NCBI GenBank assembly: GCA_041485885.1
Contig: JBGPKL010000004.1
Coordinates: forward strand, 79,887-143,886
Direction of reading: 5' to 3'
Length of the DNA stretch: 64,000 nucleotides
From: JACQFZ01 sp041485885
GTDB taxonomy: Bacteria; Pseudomonadota; Gammaproteobacteria; Acidiferrobacterales; Sulfurifustaceae
Shown here: piece after piece, positions 50,111 through 58,503 of the stretch
Position numbering within the stretch: the first letter of the stretch is position 1
Layout of the letters: each line of letters begins with the position of its first letter
Notes under the pieces: model-generated
Seen by the model: only the letters and a program-made list of their open reading frames with translations
Databases searched by the model: none
What the model was told of the DNA's origin: nothing
Position numbers and translations under genes: made by a program

Positions 50111-51911
50111 ATGTATTTTTTTAAAGTTGCGCTTGTCGCCGTGGTCATGACGGTGCCTGCGCTTGTTGGTGCCGCCGAGACTAAATCCAACGACGAGTTT
50201 ATCGAGCTGCAACAAATTGGATCCGGGATCGATGGGGTGGACGCGGCGGTCAAGCGGGCGACGGATTCGGCCGCCAGGTTTTGCGCCCGTAGCAAGCAAA
50301 GCGCCCTCATCGAGCGCTTCCAAGCGGGTCCCTCCGCTCGGAGTATCGATGATGCCGTGGTGCTGCGGTATCGCTGCGTGGCGGCGGATGATCCCGCGCT
50401 CGCGGCGCCGGGGCGCGATGCCGCGCGCGCGGACGCGGGGCGCGGGTTGATCGAGCGCGCCGCGAAGCGCAACGAACGCGGTCCGTTCGGATGGGACATG
50501 ACGTACGGGAGCGTGTTCGACGCCGCGTCGGTCGTGCGCAACGATACGACGCGCAAATATTTTCGCGATAGCTGGCACGGCGCCGAATACCTCTATGAAA
50601 CCCAGCCAAATGAAGCGTTGTTCAGCGATTTGAATACGGCGGCGAACAACGCGGCGGTGCTGCTCGACTTCCGGTCTCCTTTGTATGGCAATCGTGTCAT
50701 GTGGCTCGCATATACTGCCGGCGATAAGGCCGAGTGGCGCCGTTGGCAATCGCATCAAAAACGAGACGGTGGAGGCGAAACCCGTGGAGTCGAAACAGAA
50801 CGCCTCAATCCCGCCGTCGCAAGACGATTGGCGCAAGAGCTGATGAGCTTTCAAGTCTCGGTACCGAAGGGCCCACCAGTGCCGGCACAAGTGGGAGTGT
50901 ACGGTCGAGCAGATCTCTTCGTTTATTCCGGTTACGTTGGCGTCGCGAGCGTATTGCTCGACGGCCGCGTGCGCCAGTTTCCAATTGCGATGGACGACTT
51001 ACTGAAACAGGACGTCGCTACCGGGCAGCCGATGGCTGGCCGTCTGATGCGTTTCATTGAGTTGGCCGCGTTGCCACCGGCCGAGCGGGCGAAGGAAATC
51101 GAGAGCGACCGACGCCGGGAGGCGGCGGTGCCGCTGCTCGAAGCGGCCGCGACCGGCGATCTCGCACGGATCGCGCAACTGCTCGATGCCGGCGCCAATG
51201 TCAACACCGAGATAGACAACACCACGCCGTTGATCGCGGCGGTCAAGGCGAAGCAGCTCGCGGCGGTGCAACTGCTGCTAGCGCGTAAGGCGAACCCGAA
51301 TCACCACGCCAAAAGTTCTGAGCACGCGTTGCCATTCGCGGCCATACTACGGGCAACTGGACATCGTGCGCGCGCTGGTTGAGGCGGGCGCGGATGTTAA
51401 TGCGGAATCACGGACTCTCCGGACCTTAGGGGCGTCGTCACCGCTGGTAGCGGCGGTGCGCTCACACGATCTCGCCGTGGTCCGCTATCTCGTTGAGCAT
51501 GGCGCCAAGACCAACGAGCCCTGCGCCTTCGAGTGGCCACTGTTAGCTGCGGTAAAGTCCAACAAAGAGATTGTCGAATATCTGCTGGCGCAAGGCGCGG
51601 ATGTCAACGCCACGAATGGATACAGCACCGCGCTGATGGAGGTGCCCGGTGTTAGTGCGGCGCAAAACGAGAAACGCCTGGAGATCATGCGGGTATTGAT
51701 CGCCGCGGGCGCCAAGGTGAATTTCGTAACGGAAGATTGCCGCACGGCGCTGAGCGGGGCGCAGCAGACGAGCAATACGGCGACGGAACAGTTGTTGCGG
51801 CAACACGGCGCGGATGCATCATTGGCCGAGCGCTGCCGCCAGGAGCGCGCGCAGCTCAAAGAGAAAGCCGCCGGCCGTGGACCGAGAGGCCGGGATCATC
51901 CGTGTCGATAA
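50111..51911 (+). pseudogene. Exported ankyrin-repeat gene, frameshifted
   Basis: First frame (50111-51382): signal peptide VALVAVVMTVPALVGAAE, an unrecognised domain (about residues 25-335) and ankyrin repeats beginning ATGDLARIAQLLDAGANVNT and TPLIAAVKAKQLAAVQLLLA. Near 51340 the frame breaks: the intended YYGQLDIVRALVEAGADVN lies in another frame (51366-51911), which carries on with LVAAVRSHDLAVVRYLVEHG and IVEYLLAQGADVN. After another shift it leads to a thioredoxin start (51877). An assembly error must be excluded. Confidence 0.8.
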
Positions 51912-52081
51912 ATCGAATTTCGATCGCACCGTGCTGTCGGTATCTTCACCCCCTCCCCCTCGATGGGGGAGGGTTGGGGAGAGGGTGGCTATTCAAAGGC
52001 GGCAAAGTCATCGACACGTTGGCAGGACTCAAGAACGAAGCGTCGGTCAACGCATGGTTCGAAAAACATTTTTTTCGGTAA
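51877..52081 (+). pseudogene. Thioredoxin module gutted by a repeat
   Basis: Starts VDREAGIIRVDKSNFDRTVL, as in the intact module at 54548 (ARVIKVDAANFERVVL). The catalytic centre is missing; instead there is a CCCTCCCC...GGGGAGGG repeat (51947-51985). Then the frame resumes FKGGKVIDTLAGLKNEASVN and AWFEKHFFR, ending at TAA 52079. Nearly the same 3' end occurs at 54776-54863. Confidence 0.78.
51947..51985. repeat. CCCTCCCC-type palindromic repeat inside the broken thioredoxin module
   Basis: CACCCCCTCCCCCTC pairs with a GGGGGAGGG and GGGGAGAGGG run. Same family as the repeats within the MITE at 27353 and at 54995-55027. Confidence 0.7.
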
Positions 52082-52096
52082 CTGTGTCGCAGTGGC

Positions 52097-52148
52097 GTAG
52101 CCCGGACGCAGCGAAGCGCAGTCCGGGGTTCCATCCGAAAATAAAGAC
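52097..52148. repeat. Partial copy of the GTAGCCCGG repeat
   Basis: GTAGCCCGGACGCAGCGAAG through ATAAAGAC is the same as the left 52 bp of the element at 54897, apart from one base. The right inverted end is missing. It follows the broken thioredoxin module in the same relative position as the full element follows the intact one. Confidence 0.75.
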
Positions 52149-52177
52149 TGAGCCCAACATGCACTAGGAACGCAACT

Positions 52178-53566
52178 ATGATGAAGAGACTTATCGCCTC
52201 CGTTTTCCTGCTCGCTTCCGGCGTTTGCGTCGCTGGCGAGGAACAGCTCAAGTCAAATAGCGCACTGGAGAATTTCCGTACTCGGTATGCCGTAGCCAAA
52301 ATGCACAGGGCTTTTGCGCAATCTCCTGATGGCGCGTGGGCGTGGTCATCGAAGGCGACAAGCGTTCAACAGGCCATCGACGCCGCGGCTCGCAGATGCA
52401 CAGGATACCTAAAACCGGATGGTCGCCCTTGCGTCGTTATCCATGTCGACGACGATTGGACAAACCCCACGGAACAGGTTGCGACGAAGGAACATCGCGC
52501 GCCGCCGATGCCGGCGCAAGAGAGCGGTGTTGCTGCCGCGCGAACGGAAACGCGCGTAAACGCCGGGGAAGAGCAGATCAAGAGCAACACTGCTCTGTCG
52601 AGCTTTCGCACTGAGTATGCCGCGGCGGCGAAACCCAAGGCGTTTGTGCAATCCCCCGTGGGCGCTTGGTCATGGCGGTCGGACAGAACTAGCGAACAGG
52701 CCATCGACACGGCGATTCGCAATTGCACGAGCACGCTAAGACCTAAGGACAGTCCCTGCGTCGTCATCCATGTGGACGATGATTGGATCCCCAAGAAACA
52801 AGGAGCGAAGCGAGAAGCAGACGGTGAAGCGCGGACACTTGAACAGGTCAGGATGCCGACTTTCACGAACGAAAACCTGAAGCACGAGATCGAAAAGTCG
52901 AAAGGTTTGTTGCTCGTTCATTTTTCGAGCAACGATCGTGCGTGTAAGCCATGCGAGTCGTCGAACAAAAAAATCGATGAACTCGCGCGGGGTTTTCGCC
53001 GCTCTGTACCCGTGCTATTCGCGCGAATCACCTGGGAGTCTCTTGCCAGCATGAATCGCGACATCAAGGCGCAATACAATCTTACCGATTTGCCGACGTT
53101 GATCCTGTTCCAGGACGGCAAAGAGTATTTTCGAATCACTAGCTGGGACAAGGAAAAGGAAAAAGGGCTAGTTGACACGTTCCTTGTATATGACCAACGA
53201 ATCCATGCCGAGCGAGCCGGCATGCTAGTTCTCACCGATGAAAATTTGAAAAAAACGATCGAAACCTCGAAAGGTCGATTGGTGGTTCACTTATCGAGTT
53301 ACGATCGCGGATGCGGCTATTGCGATTTATCGAACGCGTCCGTCGAAAGGCTCGTTCCGGAGTATCGCGGCGCCGTACAGTTCGCGCGTATCACCTGGGA
53401 ACCATGGGGGAACATGAATCGCGAAATCGTTGAGCGTTACAAGGTTGGCGGGCTGCCAGCATTGATCTTGTTTAATGACGGCAAAGAGGAGTTTCGTATC
53501 GTTGGGTGGAGCGAGTCGATCGCGAAAGAGACGAAGAATAAACTCGACAAGTGTTGTAAGCGCTGA
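52178..53566 (+). CDS. Exported protein with duplicated N-terminal domain and two thioredoxin-like CXXC modules
   Basis: 462 residues. Signal peptide LIASVFLLASGVCVAG. Two copies of one domain (about residues 21-95 and 129-203), each running EEQ(L/I)KSN(S/T)AL...FxQSPxGAW...AID...C(T)...PCVVIHVDDDW, joined by linker PPMPAQESGVAAARTETRV. Then two thioredoxin-like domains with CXXC: RACKPCESSN near 255 and RGCGYCDLSN near 378, each followed by a cis-Pro strand (LPTLILFQDGK, LPALILFNDGK). Probably a periplasmic disulfide enzyme. The duplicated domain is not one I can name; it resembles Cys-containing repeat proteins of unknown role. Confidence 0.8.
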   Translation: MMKRLIASVFLLASGVCVAGEEQLKSNSALENFRTRYAVAKMHRAFAQSPDGAWAWSSKATSVQQAIDAAARRCTGYLKPDGRPCVVIHVDDDWTNPTEQVATKEHRAPPMPAQESGVAAARTETRVNAGEEQIKSNTALSSFRTEYAAAAKPKAFVQSPVGAWSWRSDRTSEQAIDTAIRNCTSTLRPKDSPCVVIHVDDDWIPKKQGAKREADGEARTLEQVRMPTFTNENLKHEIEKSKGLLLVHFSSNDRACKPCESSNKKIDELARGFRRSVPVLFARITWESLASMNRDIKAQYNLTDLPTLILFQDGKEYFRITSWDKEKEKGLVDTFLVYDQRIHAERAGMLVLTDENLKKTIETSKGRLVVHLSSYDRGCGYCDLSNASVERLVPEYRGAVQFARITWEPWGNMNREIVERYKVGGLPALILFNDGKEEFRIVGWSESIAKETKNKLDKCCKR

Positions 53567-53708
53567 ATCAAGGCGGCCGGCCCAAACGGGTGGCGACTGT
53601 TTCTTCTCAGTTGAAGCTCCGAGATCTCCAACGAGATCCGCATTCAAGAACGTGATCAAGTTAATTGTGCAATAGCGACAACGTCATATCAACATCGTGG
53701 AGAAAACC

Positions 53709-54863
53709 ATGCGCGTCGCATCGATCGCCATACTCACGTGGTTGCTCATCAACGTATCCCATGCCGACACGCCGAAAGCAACGTGCGCGGCGGGTGAGAT
53801 CGCCGCAACGCGGATTCACTTGAGCGGGCTACGAAGCTGGCCGCTTTACAGTAACCCGTTCACGGGTCAACTGCCGAATCTTGGTTATATCAAGGAAACC
53901 GTCTTCGTCGCGGAGCAGGGATATTACAAGCGCATCGAGGACGGGACGGCTTTCAAAGTCACCGAAGGCGCAGGCAAAGTCTTCGTCGGCGCGAACCGCT
54001 ACATCTCGGACGTGCCGAGCCGCGTGGTGACGATCGAAACGCCGACGGAGTCGCTCCATTACGACGAGCTGAGACCGGACAAATCCGGTTCGCGTATTGC
54101 ACGGACGTCGTTATCCAAAGAGGACCAGGCCGCCGTCGTGAAGTTTGCCGAGGGTACGTTGACGCCACTGACCGACCAGACAAAGGTTCTTGGCCAAGCG
54201 AAATACGCCGGCATCGACTGCACGCTGCGCCAATTTCCGATCCCCGATCCCAACGGACGCGTGTGCGTCGGCAAGGTGCGCGGTCGCAACGTCGTGCTGT
54301 TGCAAGACTTCAAAGATCCGCAAACCGGCAAACGCCAGTTGATGCAGGCGAAGGAGGCCGAGCACGGCGTCTGTGTGTCGCTCAGCGAGTTCACGCCGTC
54401 GACCAGCGTGCGTTTCGGCAATAAGCTCGCCGCGGAACGGCCAGCGAAGCCGGTCGCCGCCGATGAGACGCCGGCACGCGAACAGCGCCCGGCGCCGGTA
54501 CCGGCGCAAGCGGGCGGCATCGCGACAGCGAGAACGCAAGCGCGCGTGATCAAAGTCGATGCGGCGAATTTCGAACGGGTCGTCTTGCAGTCGTCGCTGC
54601 CCGTCGTGGTCCATTTCTGGGCCGCCTGGGCCGGGCCCGCGAGACAAATGGAGCCCGTGGTCGCGCAATTGGCGTTGCAATATCAGGGCAAGATTATCGT
54701 TGCTGTTTTCGACGTCGACACGGATAAAACAGCGTCCGCCAAGTACGAGGTTAAAATGGTGCCGACGCTACTGCTATTCAAAGGCGGCAAAGTCATCGAC
54801 AAGCTGCAAGGATTCAGAGGCGAAGCGTCGGTCAACGCATGGTTCGAAAAAAATTTTCGGTAA
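53709..54863 (+). CDS. Exported protein ending in a cysteine-less thioredoxin domain (AGPA)
   Basis: 384 residues. Start at ATG 53709 (GGAG 7 nt upstream); GTG 53697 overlaps that site. Signal VASIAILTWLLINVSHA. Middle domain of about 230 residues of unknown type with several Cys. Linker APVPAQAGGIATARTQARV, matching the linker in the preceding gene. C-terminal thioredoxin fold: VHFWAAWAGPARQMEPVV where CGPC should be, then cis-Pro KMVPTLLLFKGGK and VNAWFEKNF. Both catalytic Cys are Ala (codons 54630-54632 and 54639-54641), so it cannot do disulfide exchange but the fold seems intact. Confidence 0.85.
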   Translation: MRVASIAILTWLLINVSHADTPKATCAAGEIAATRIHLSGLRSWPLYSNPFTGQLPNLGYIKETVFVAEQGYYKRIEDGTAFKVTEGAGKVFVGANRYISDVPSRVVTIETPTESLHYDELRPDKSGSRIARTSLSKEDQAAVVKFAEGTLTPLTDQTKVLGQAKYAGIDCTLRQFPIPDPNGRVCVGKVRGRNVVLLQDFKDPQTGKRQLMQAKEAEHGVCVSLSEFTPSTSVRFGNKLAAERPAKPVAADETPAREQRPAPVPAQAGGIATARTQARVIKVDAANFERVVLQSSLPVVVHFWAAWAGPARQMEPVVAQLALQYQGKIIVAVFDVDTDKTASAKYEVKMVPTLLLFKGGKVIDKLQGFRGEASVNAWFEKNFR

Positions 54864-54896
54864 CCGACAACGTTGGGGAACTGTGCTGCAAGTAGC

Positions 54897-54981
54897 GTAG
54901 CCCGGACGCAGCGAAGCGCAGTCCGGGGTTCTATCCGAAAATAAAGACAACCTGTATTCCGCTTCGCTCCATCCAGGCTAC
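54897..54981. repeat. 85-bp GTAGCCCGG inverted-repeat element
   Basis: GTAGCCCGGACGCAGCGAAG at 54897 and, inverted, GTAGCCTGGATGGAGCGAAG at 54962-54981. An inner stem CCCGGAC...GTCCGGGG is also present. Same GTAGg outer bases and GCGAAGC core as the 154-bp element at 16037. A partial copy lies at 52097. Confidence 0.82.
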
Positions 54982-54994
54982 TCCGTGGAGTTTT

Positions 54995-55027
54995 CCCTCA
55001 CCCTAGTCCTCTCCCGGAGGGAGAGGG
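54995..55027. repeat. CCCTCACCC/GGGAGAGGG repeat
   Basis: CCCTCACCCTAGTCCTCTCC followed by CGGAGGGAGAGGG. Same family as the two copies inside the MITE at 27353 and the copy at 51947. Confidence 0.7.
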
Positions 55028-55069
55028 AATTACTCTGTAAGTTTCCCCCTATAGAATTTCACGCAGACG

Positions 55070-56077
55070 TTATTGCTCGACCAGCTCGACGCGCCGATTC
55101 TTCGCGCGGCCCATTTCGTCGCGGTTGTTGGCGACCGGCGCGTAGGACGCGAGGCCTTTGGCGGCGAGTCGCGCGGCGGCGATGCCGTGCTCGGTGCTCA
55201 ATGCTTTTACCACCGCGTCCGCGCGTTGCTGCGACAACTCGACGTTGCGCGCCACCGACCCGGTGTTATCGGTGTGTCCGACGATGTAAACCTTCACCGC
55301 TGGGTTGGCGGTCAGGAACTTCGCCATCTCCACGAGTGTTGGCTTCGATTCCGGTTTGACCGTCGCCTTGTCGGTATCGAACAGAATTCCATACAGCGCG
55401 ATCTTGCCTTCGCTCTGCAACGCCGCGGCGATTGCTTGCGCGTTCACATCTACTTGGCCCGTCTGCATCGCTTTGGTCTCGACGACCTGCACCAGCACGC
55501 CGGGAGGTTGGTTCGCCTTCTGCCCCGTGGTGACTGTCACGTAAACATCGCCGCTCGCGCGGGTGAGGCTAGTAGTCAGATGGCGGACGTCGTCATCGCT
55601 GGCGAAAAGAGTGTCGATCAACACTTTGTCGTAGCCGCGTCGCTTGTTGATCAAGGGGGCTGCTAGGTCAGTGAGCAGGAAAGCCCCGCAGCCACGCCCG
55701 CGCGCGCAGGTAAACAAGGTCTTGAACCCGGCGCGGCTTAATGCCTGTTCATAGTTGCGAAAAATCTCCAAGATAGATTTGCCCGGCGGCACGGCATACG
55801 CGATTTGCGTTATCTTGCCTTCGACCGCGAGGGCTTTGACTAAGCTCTTTGCCAAATCGCCATCGTGGTAGCCCTTGTAGTTGCCAAGCGGCAGTATTAG
55901 TTCGTCGAACTCCTTGGTGGCGTATGCCGTGATGATAGCGCCGGCAAAACGCGAAACCATCGGATGATCGCTGCTGCCCTCCCAATCCTTCGGCGGTACT
56001 TCGGTCTTTTGTGCGAACGCGGCCGATGTGACGAGCAGAGTCAAAACGAACAGCCATGATGAAGTGTGCTTGCGCAT
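55070..56077 (-). CDS. OmpA-family protein with DUF4892-like N-terminal domain
   Basis: 335 residues. Start MRKHTSS at 56077 (GGGAG upstream); an in-frame ATG at 56089 overlaps that site. Signal SWLFVLTLLVTSAAFA. N-terminal domain GSSDHPMVSRFAGAIITAYATK...YAVPPGKSILEIFRNYEQAL resembles DUF4892; C-terminal OmpA peptidoglycan-binding domain GILFDTDKATVKPES, VKVYIVGHTDNTGSVARNVELSQQRA, GRAKNRRVELVEQ. Anchors in the outer membrane or periplasm and binds the cell wall. Confidence 0.88.
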   Translation of the reverse strand: MRKHTSSWLFVLTLLVTSAAFAQKTEVPPKDWEGSSDHPMVSRFAGAIITAYATKEFDELILPLGNYKGYHDGDLAKSLVKALAVEGKITQIAYAVPPGKSILEIFRNYEQALSRAGFKTLFTCARGRGCGAFLLTDLAAPLINKRRGYDKVLIDTLFASDDDVRHLTTSLTRASGDVYVTVTTGQKANQPPGVLVQVVETKAMQTGQVDVNAQAIAAALQSEGKIALYGILFDTDKATVKPESKPTLVEMAKFLTANPAVKVYIVGHTDNTGSVARNVELSQQRADAVVKALSTEHGIAAARLAAKGLASYAPVANNRDEMGRAKNRRVELVEQ

Positions 56078-56214
56078 ATTAGCTCCCAAGTAACGCTGCT
56101 TTTTATTCGCTGCTTATCTACCATACTTTTCTCACAAATGATTCATGGTCCGGGACGGATGCACCGGCGCTGAGATTGGTCCGTCGCGCAGGAAAGGTGC
56201 GAACGATTTTTCGT

Positions 56215-57600
56215 TCATGCAACCCAACCACGAATCAGACCCGCCAGCGCACACACGCCGATCACCGGGATCACGTTGATCTTGAAACGCCACAACGCGA
56301 GGAATGCGGCGATACCGATCAGCGCGGAAATCCATTCGAACCCAGCGACTACGGTGGGCAGATCGAGCGGCTGGCCAAACCCCTTCGGCCACAACACATG
56401 GTAGGCGAAGAACACCGCGAGGTTCAGGATCACTCCCACGACCGCGGCGGTGATGCCGGTGAGTGGCGAGGTGAACTTAATGTCGCCGCGTGTGGCTTCG
56501 ATTGCCGGCGCGCCGACGAGAATGAAGAGAAAAGACGGCAGGAAAGTAAAAAACGTCGCGACCGTCGCGCCCGCGATACCGGCAGCCACTAGCGACTGAG
56601 GACCGAACAACGCTTGACCCCAGCCGCCGACGAAACCGACGAACGCGACGATCATGATCAGCGGGCCGGGCGTCGTCTCGCCGAGCGCCAAGCCATCGAT
56701 CATCTGCGGCGGCGTCAGCCACTGGTAGTGCTCGACCGCGCCTTGGTAAACATACGGCAGCACGGCGTAAGCGCCTCCGAAAGTAAGGAGCGCCGCTTTC
56801 GTGAAGAACCATCCCATTTGTGCGAGCGTACCTTGCCATCCGAATAACGCGTAAAGCATTCCTTCGGCAACGGCCCAGAGGGCTAACCCCAGCGCGCCGT
56901 ACGCAATTGCGCGAGACCCCTTGAAGCGCGCATGTTTCGGCGGCGGGGTGTGATCGTCGATCAACGCGGGACCATAGCCTTTATCGTCGCCGCTGCGATG
57001 TCCGCCGGCGCGGAACTTGGCGGGCACGACGCGGCCGCCGATGTATCCGATCACCCCGGCACCGAGCACGATGTAAGGGAACGGTACCTTGAAGACAAAA
57101 ATCGCGACGAACGCGGCCGCGGCGATGCCCCAGAGCGCGGCGTTCGTGAGCGCGCGCGCGCCGATGCGGTAGGCGGCGAACAGCACGATCGCGGTGACCG
57201 CCGGCTTGATGCCGTAAAGAATGCCGGCCACCGTCGGCACGTCGCCGAAGGCGAGATAGATCCACGTGAGCGCGATGAGAATGAAGAGCGACGGCAACAC
57301 GAAGAGCGCACCCGCGACGACGCCGCCCCACGCGCCGTGCATGAGCCAGCCGATGTAGGTCGCGAGCTGCTGCGCCTCCGGCCCCGGCAACACCATGCAG
57401 TAGTTGAGCGCGTGCAAGAAGCGCTGCTCGGAAATCCAGCGCCGGCGCTCCACCAGCTCCTGATGCATGATGGCGATCTGCCCGGTCGGGCCGCCGAAGC
57501 TGATGAAGCCGAGCTTGAGCCAATAGCGTAGCGCTTCGGCAAAAGTGACTGGGCCGACGGGTTGCCCGATGAGTTGATGCGTCGGTTCGGAGCTTCTCAA
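56215..57600 (-). CDS. chrA: Chromate transporter ChrA
   Basis: 461 residues, CHR family, inner membrane; expels chromate. Seen: two homologous halves, FGGPTGQIAIMHQELVERRRW and LLTFGGAYAVLPYVYQGAVEHY, each starting a conserved GGP/FGGAY region, with ten or so hydrophobic helices. It belongs to the operon merR-chrB-chrA, but between chrB and chrA is a truncated GST start (57611). Its C-terminal coding sequence is partly duplicated at 48944. GC content fits the rest. Confidence 0.93.
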   Translation of the reverse strand: MRSSEPTHQLIGQPVGPVTFAEALRYWLKLGFISFGGPTGQIAIMHQELVERRRWISEQRFLHALNYCMVLPGPEAQQLATYIGWLMHGAWGGVVAGALFVLPSLFILIALTWIYLAFGDVPTVAGILYGIKPAVTAIVLFAAYRIGARALTNAALWGIAAAAFVAIFVFKVPFPYIVLGAGVIGYIGGRVVPAKFRAGGHRSGDDKGYGPALIDDHTPPPKHARFKGSRAIAYGALGLALWAVAEGMLYALFGWQGTLAQMGWFFTKAALLTFGGAYAVLPYVYQGAVEHYQWLTPPQMIDGLALGETTPGPLIMIVAFVGFVGGWGQALFGPQSLVAAGIAGATVATFFTFLPSFLFILVGAPAIEATRGDIKFTSPLTGITAAVVGVILNLAVFFAYHVLWPKGFGQPLDLPTVVAGFEWISALIGIAAFLALWRFKINVIPVIGVCALAGLIRGWVA

Positions 57601-57610
57601 ACGATCCTGC

Positions 57611-57700
57611 TCAGGCCACGAGGCACGCGGCGTTGACGTAGGTGCTGCGTTGAAAGCCGTAGAGCGTCACGGTGATCGCGCTGGAACGCGCCGATGGCAT
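57611..57700 (-). pseudogene. Truncated glutathione S-transferase start between chrB and chrA
   Basis: 29 codons from ATG 57700 (overlapping the chrB stop as TGATG) to TGA 57611: AITVTLYGFQRSTYVNAACL matches the beginning of GST N-terminal domains, then the frame closes. GST genes occur in other chr operons. Either a deletion fused the start to the chrA leader, or the peptide is a coupling leader. I prefer the former. Confidence 0.6.
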
Positions 57701-58503
57701 CAATACGTTTTCTTCGGCCACGAGTGCGTCTCCTCGCGCGCGGTTTTGCACCACGCATACAGCGCGTCGTAGACCGGCATCGCCTGCTCCAACAGCAGAA
57801 TATCGTCTGTCACGTTCGCCGACAATCCGAGCGATATGGCAAGGAGTCCGGGTGCCTGCGGCGACTGCGCCAATTCGCCGGTATCGGCGGCCCTCACGAT
57901 GTCGGCGAGGGCGTCGATGATCGGATCGCGCAGATCGAATTCCTCGAGGAACGCATCGAAACTGCAACGCGGGCCGCGATGCGAGAACGTGACGTCGGCG
58001 ATATCGTACGGTTGCGCGCCGAGCGTCTGCGCATCGGCGCGCACTCGATGCGCCGGCGTGTAGAAGAAGAGCGCGTCCGGATCGATGAAGCGGCGCACCA
58101 ACCACGGACACGCGAGCCGGTCGATCTTCGGCCGCTCGCGCGTCACCCAGCGCGAACCGCCGGGCACGTTCAGTTCCGCGCGCACGCGCACGGTCGCGTG
58201 GCCGGCGCTCATCCAGTGATCGATGCCGCCGTCGAGATACACGGCCTGGTAGCCGAGCGCCGTTAACGTCTGCGCCGCCGATTGACTCACTTCGCGGCCG
58301 TGCACGCAGTAGACCGCGACCGGTCGAGTGCGCGGCAACGCTTTCGCCCACTGCGCGATATGCTGCGGATCGCCGCGGCGTGCGCCCGGTATGACGCGCG
58401 GTTGCGCGCGATAGTCGTCCTCACGCCGTACGTCCATGATCGTGGGCGAGGAGGGCAAGCCGAGCTGTGTATATAAGGAGTCGGAGTGAATGGGATCCGT
58501 CAT
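57700..58503 (-). CDS. ChrB-type chromate-resistance protein with rhodanese domain
   Basis: 267 residues. N-terminal rhodanese (SPTIMDVRREDDYRAQ and active-site VYCVHGREVSQS with Cys), then the ChrB C-terminal part RPKIDRLACPWLVRRFIDPDALFFYTP and FSHRGPRCSFDAFLEEFDLRDP. In the chr family ChrB C-terminal domains regulate or reduce chromate. The rhodanese fusion suggests sulfur transfer. Start codon overlaps the MerR-gene stop (ATGA). Confidence 0.88.
   Translation of the reverse strand: MTDPIHSDSLYTQLGLPSSPTIMDVRREDDYRAQPRVIPGARRGDPQHIAQWAKALPRTRPVAVYCVHGREVSQSAAQTLTALGYQAVYLDGGIDHWMSAGHATVRVRAELNVPGGSRWVTRERPKIDRLACPWLVRRFIDPDALFFYTPAHRVRADAQTLGAQPYDIADVTFSHRGPRCSFDAFLEEFDLRDPIIDALADIVRAADTGELAQSPQAPGLLAISLGLSANVTDDILLLEQAMPVYDALYAWCKTAREETHSWPKKTY

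Noticed and set aside
49979..50890. 303-codon minus-strand ORF
   Set aside because: Antisense to the ankyrin-type gene and the orphan thioredoxin end; Arg-rich with no domain.
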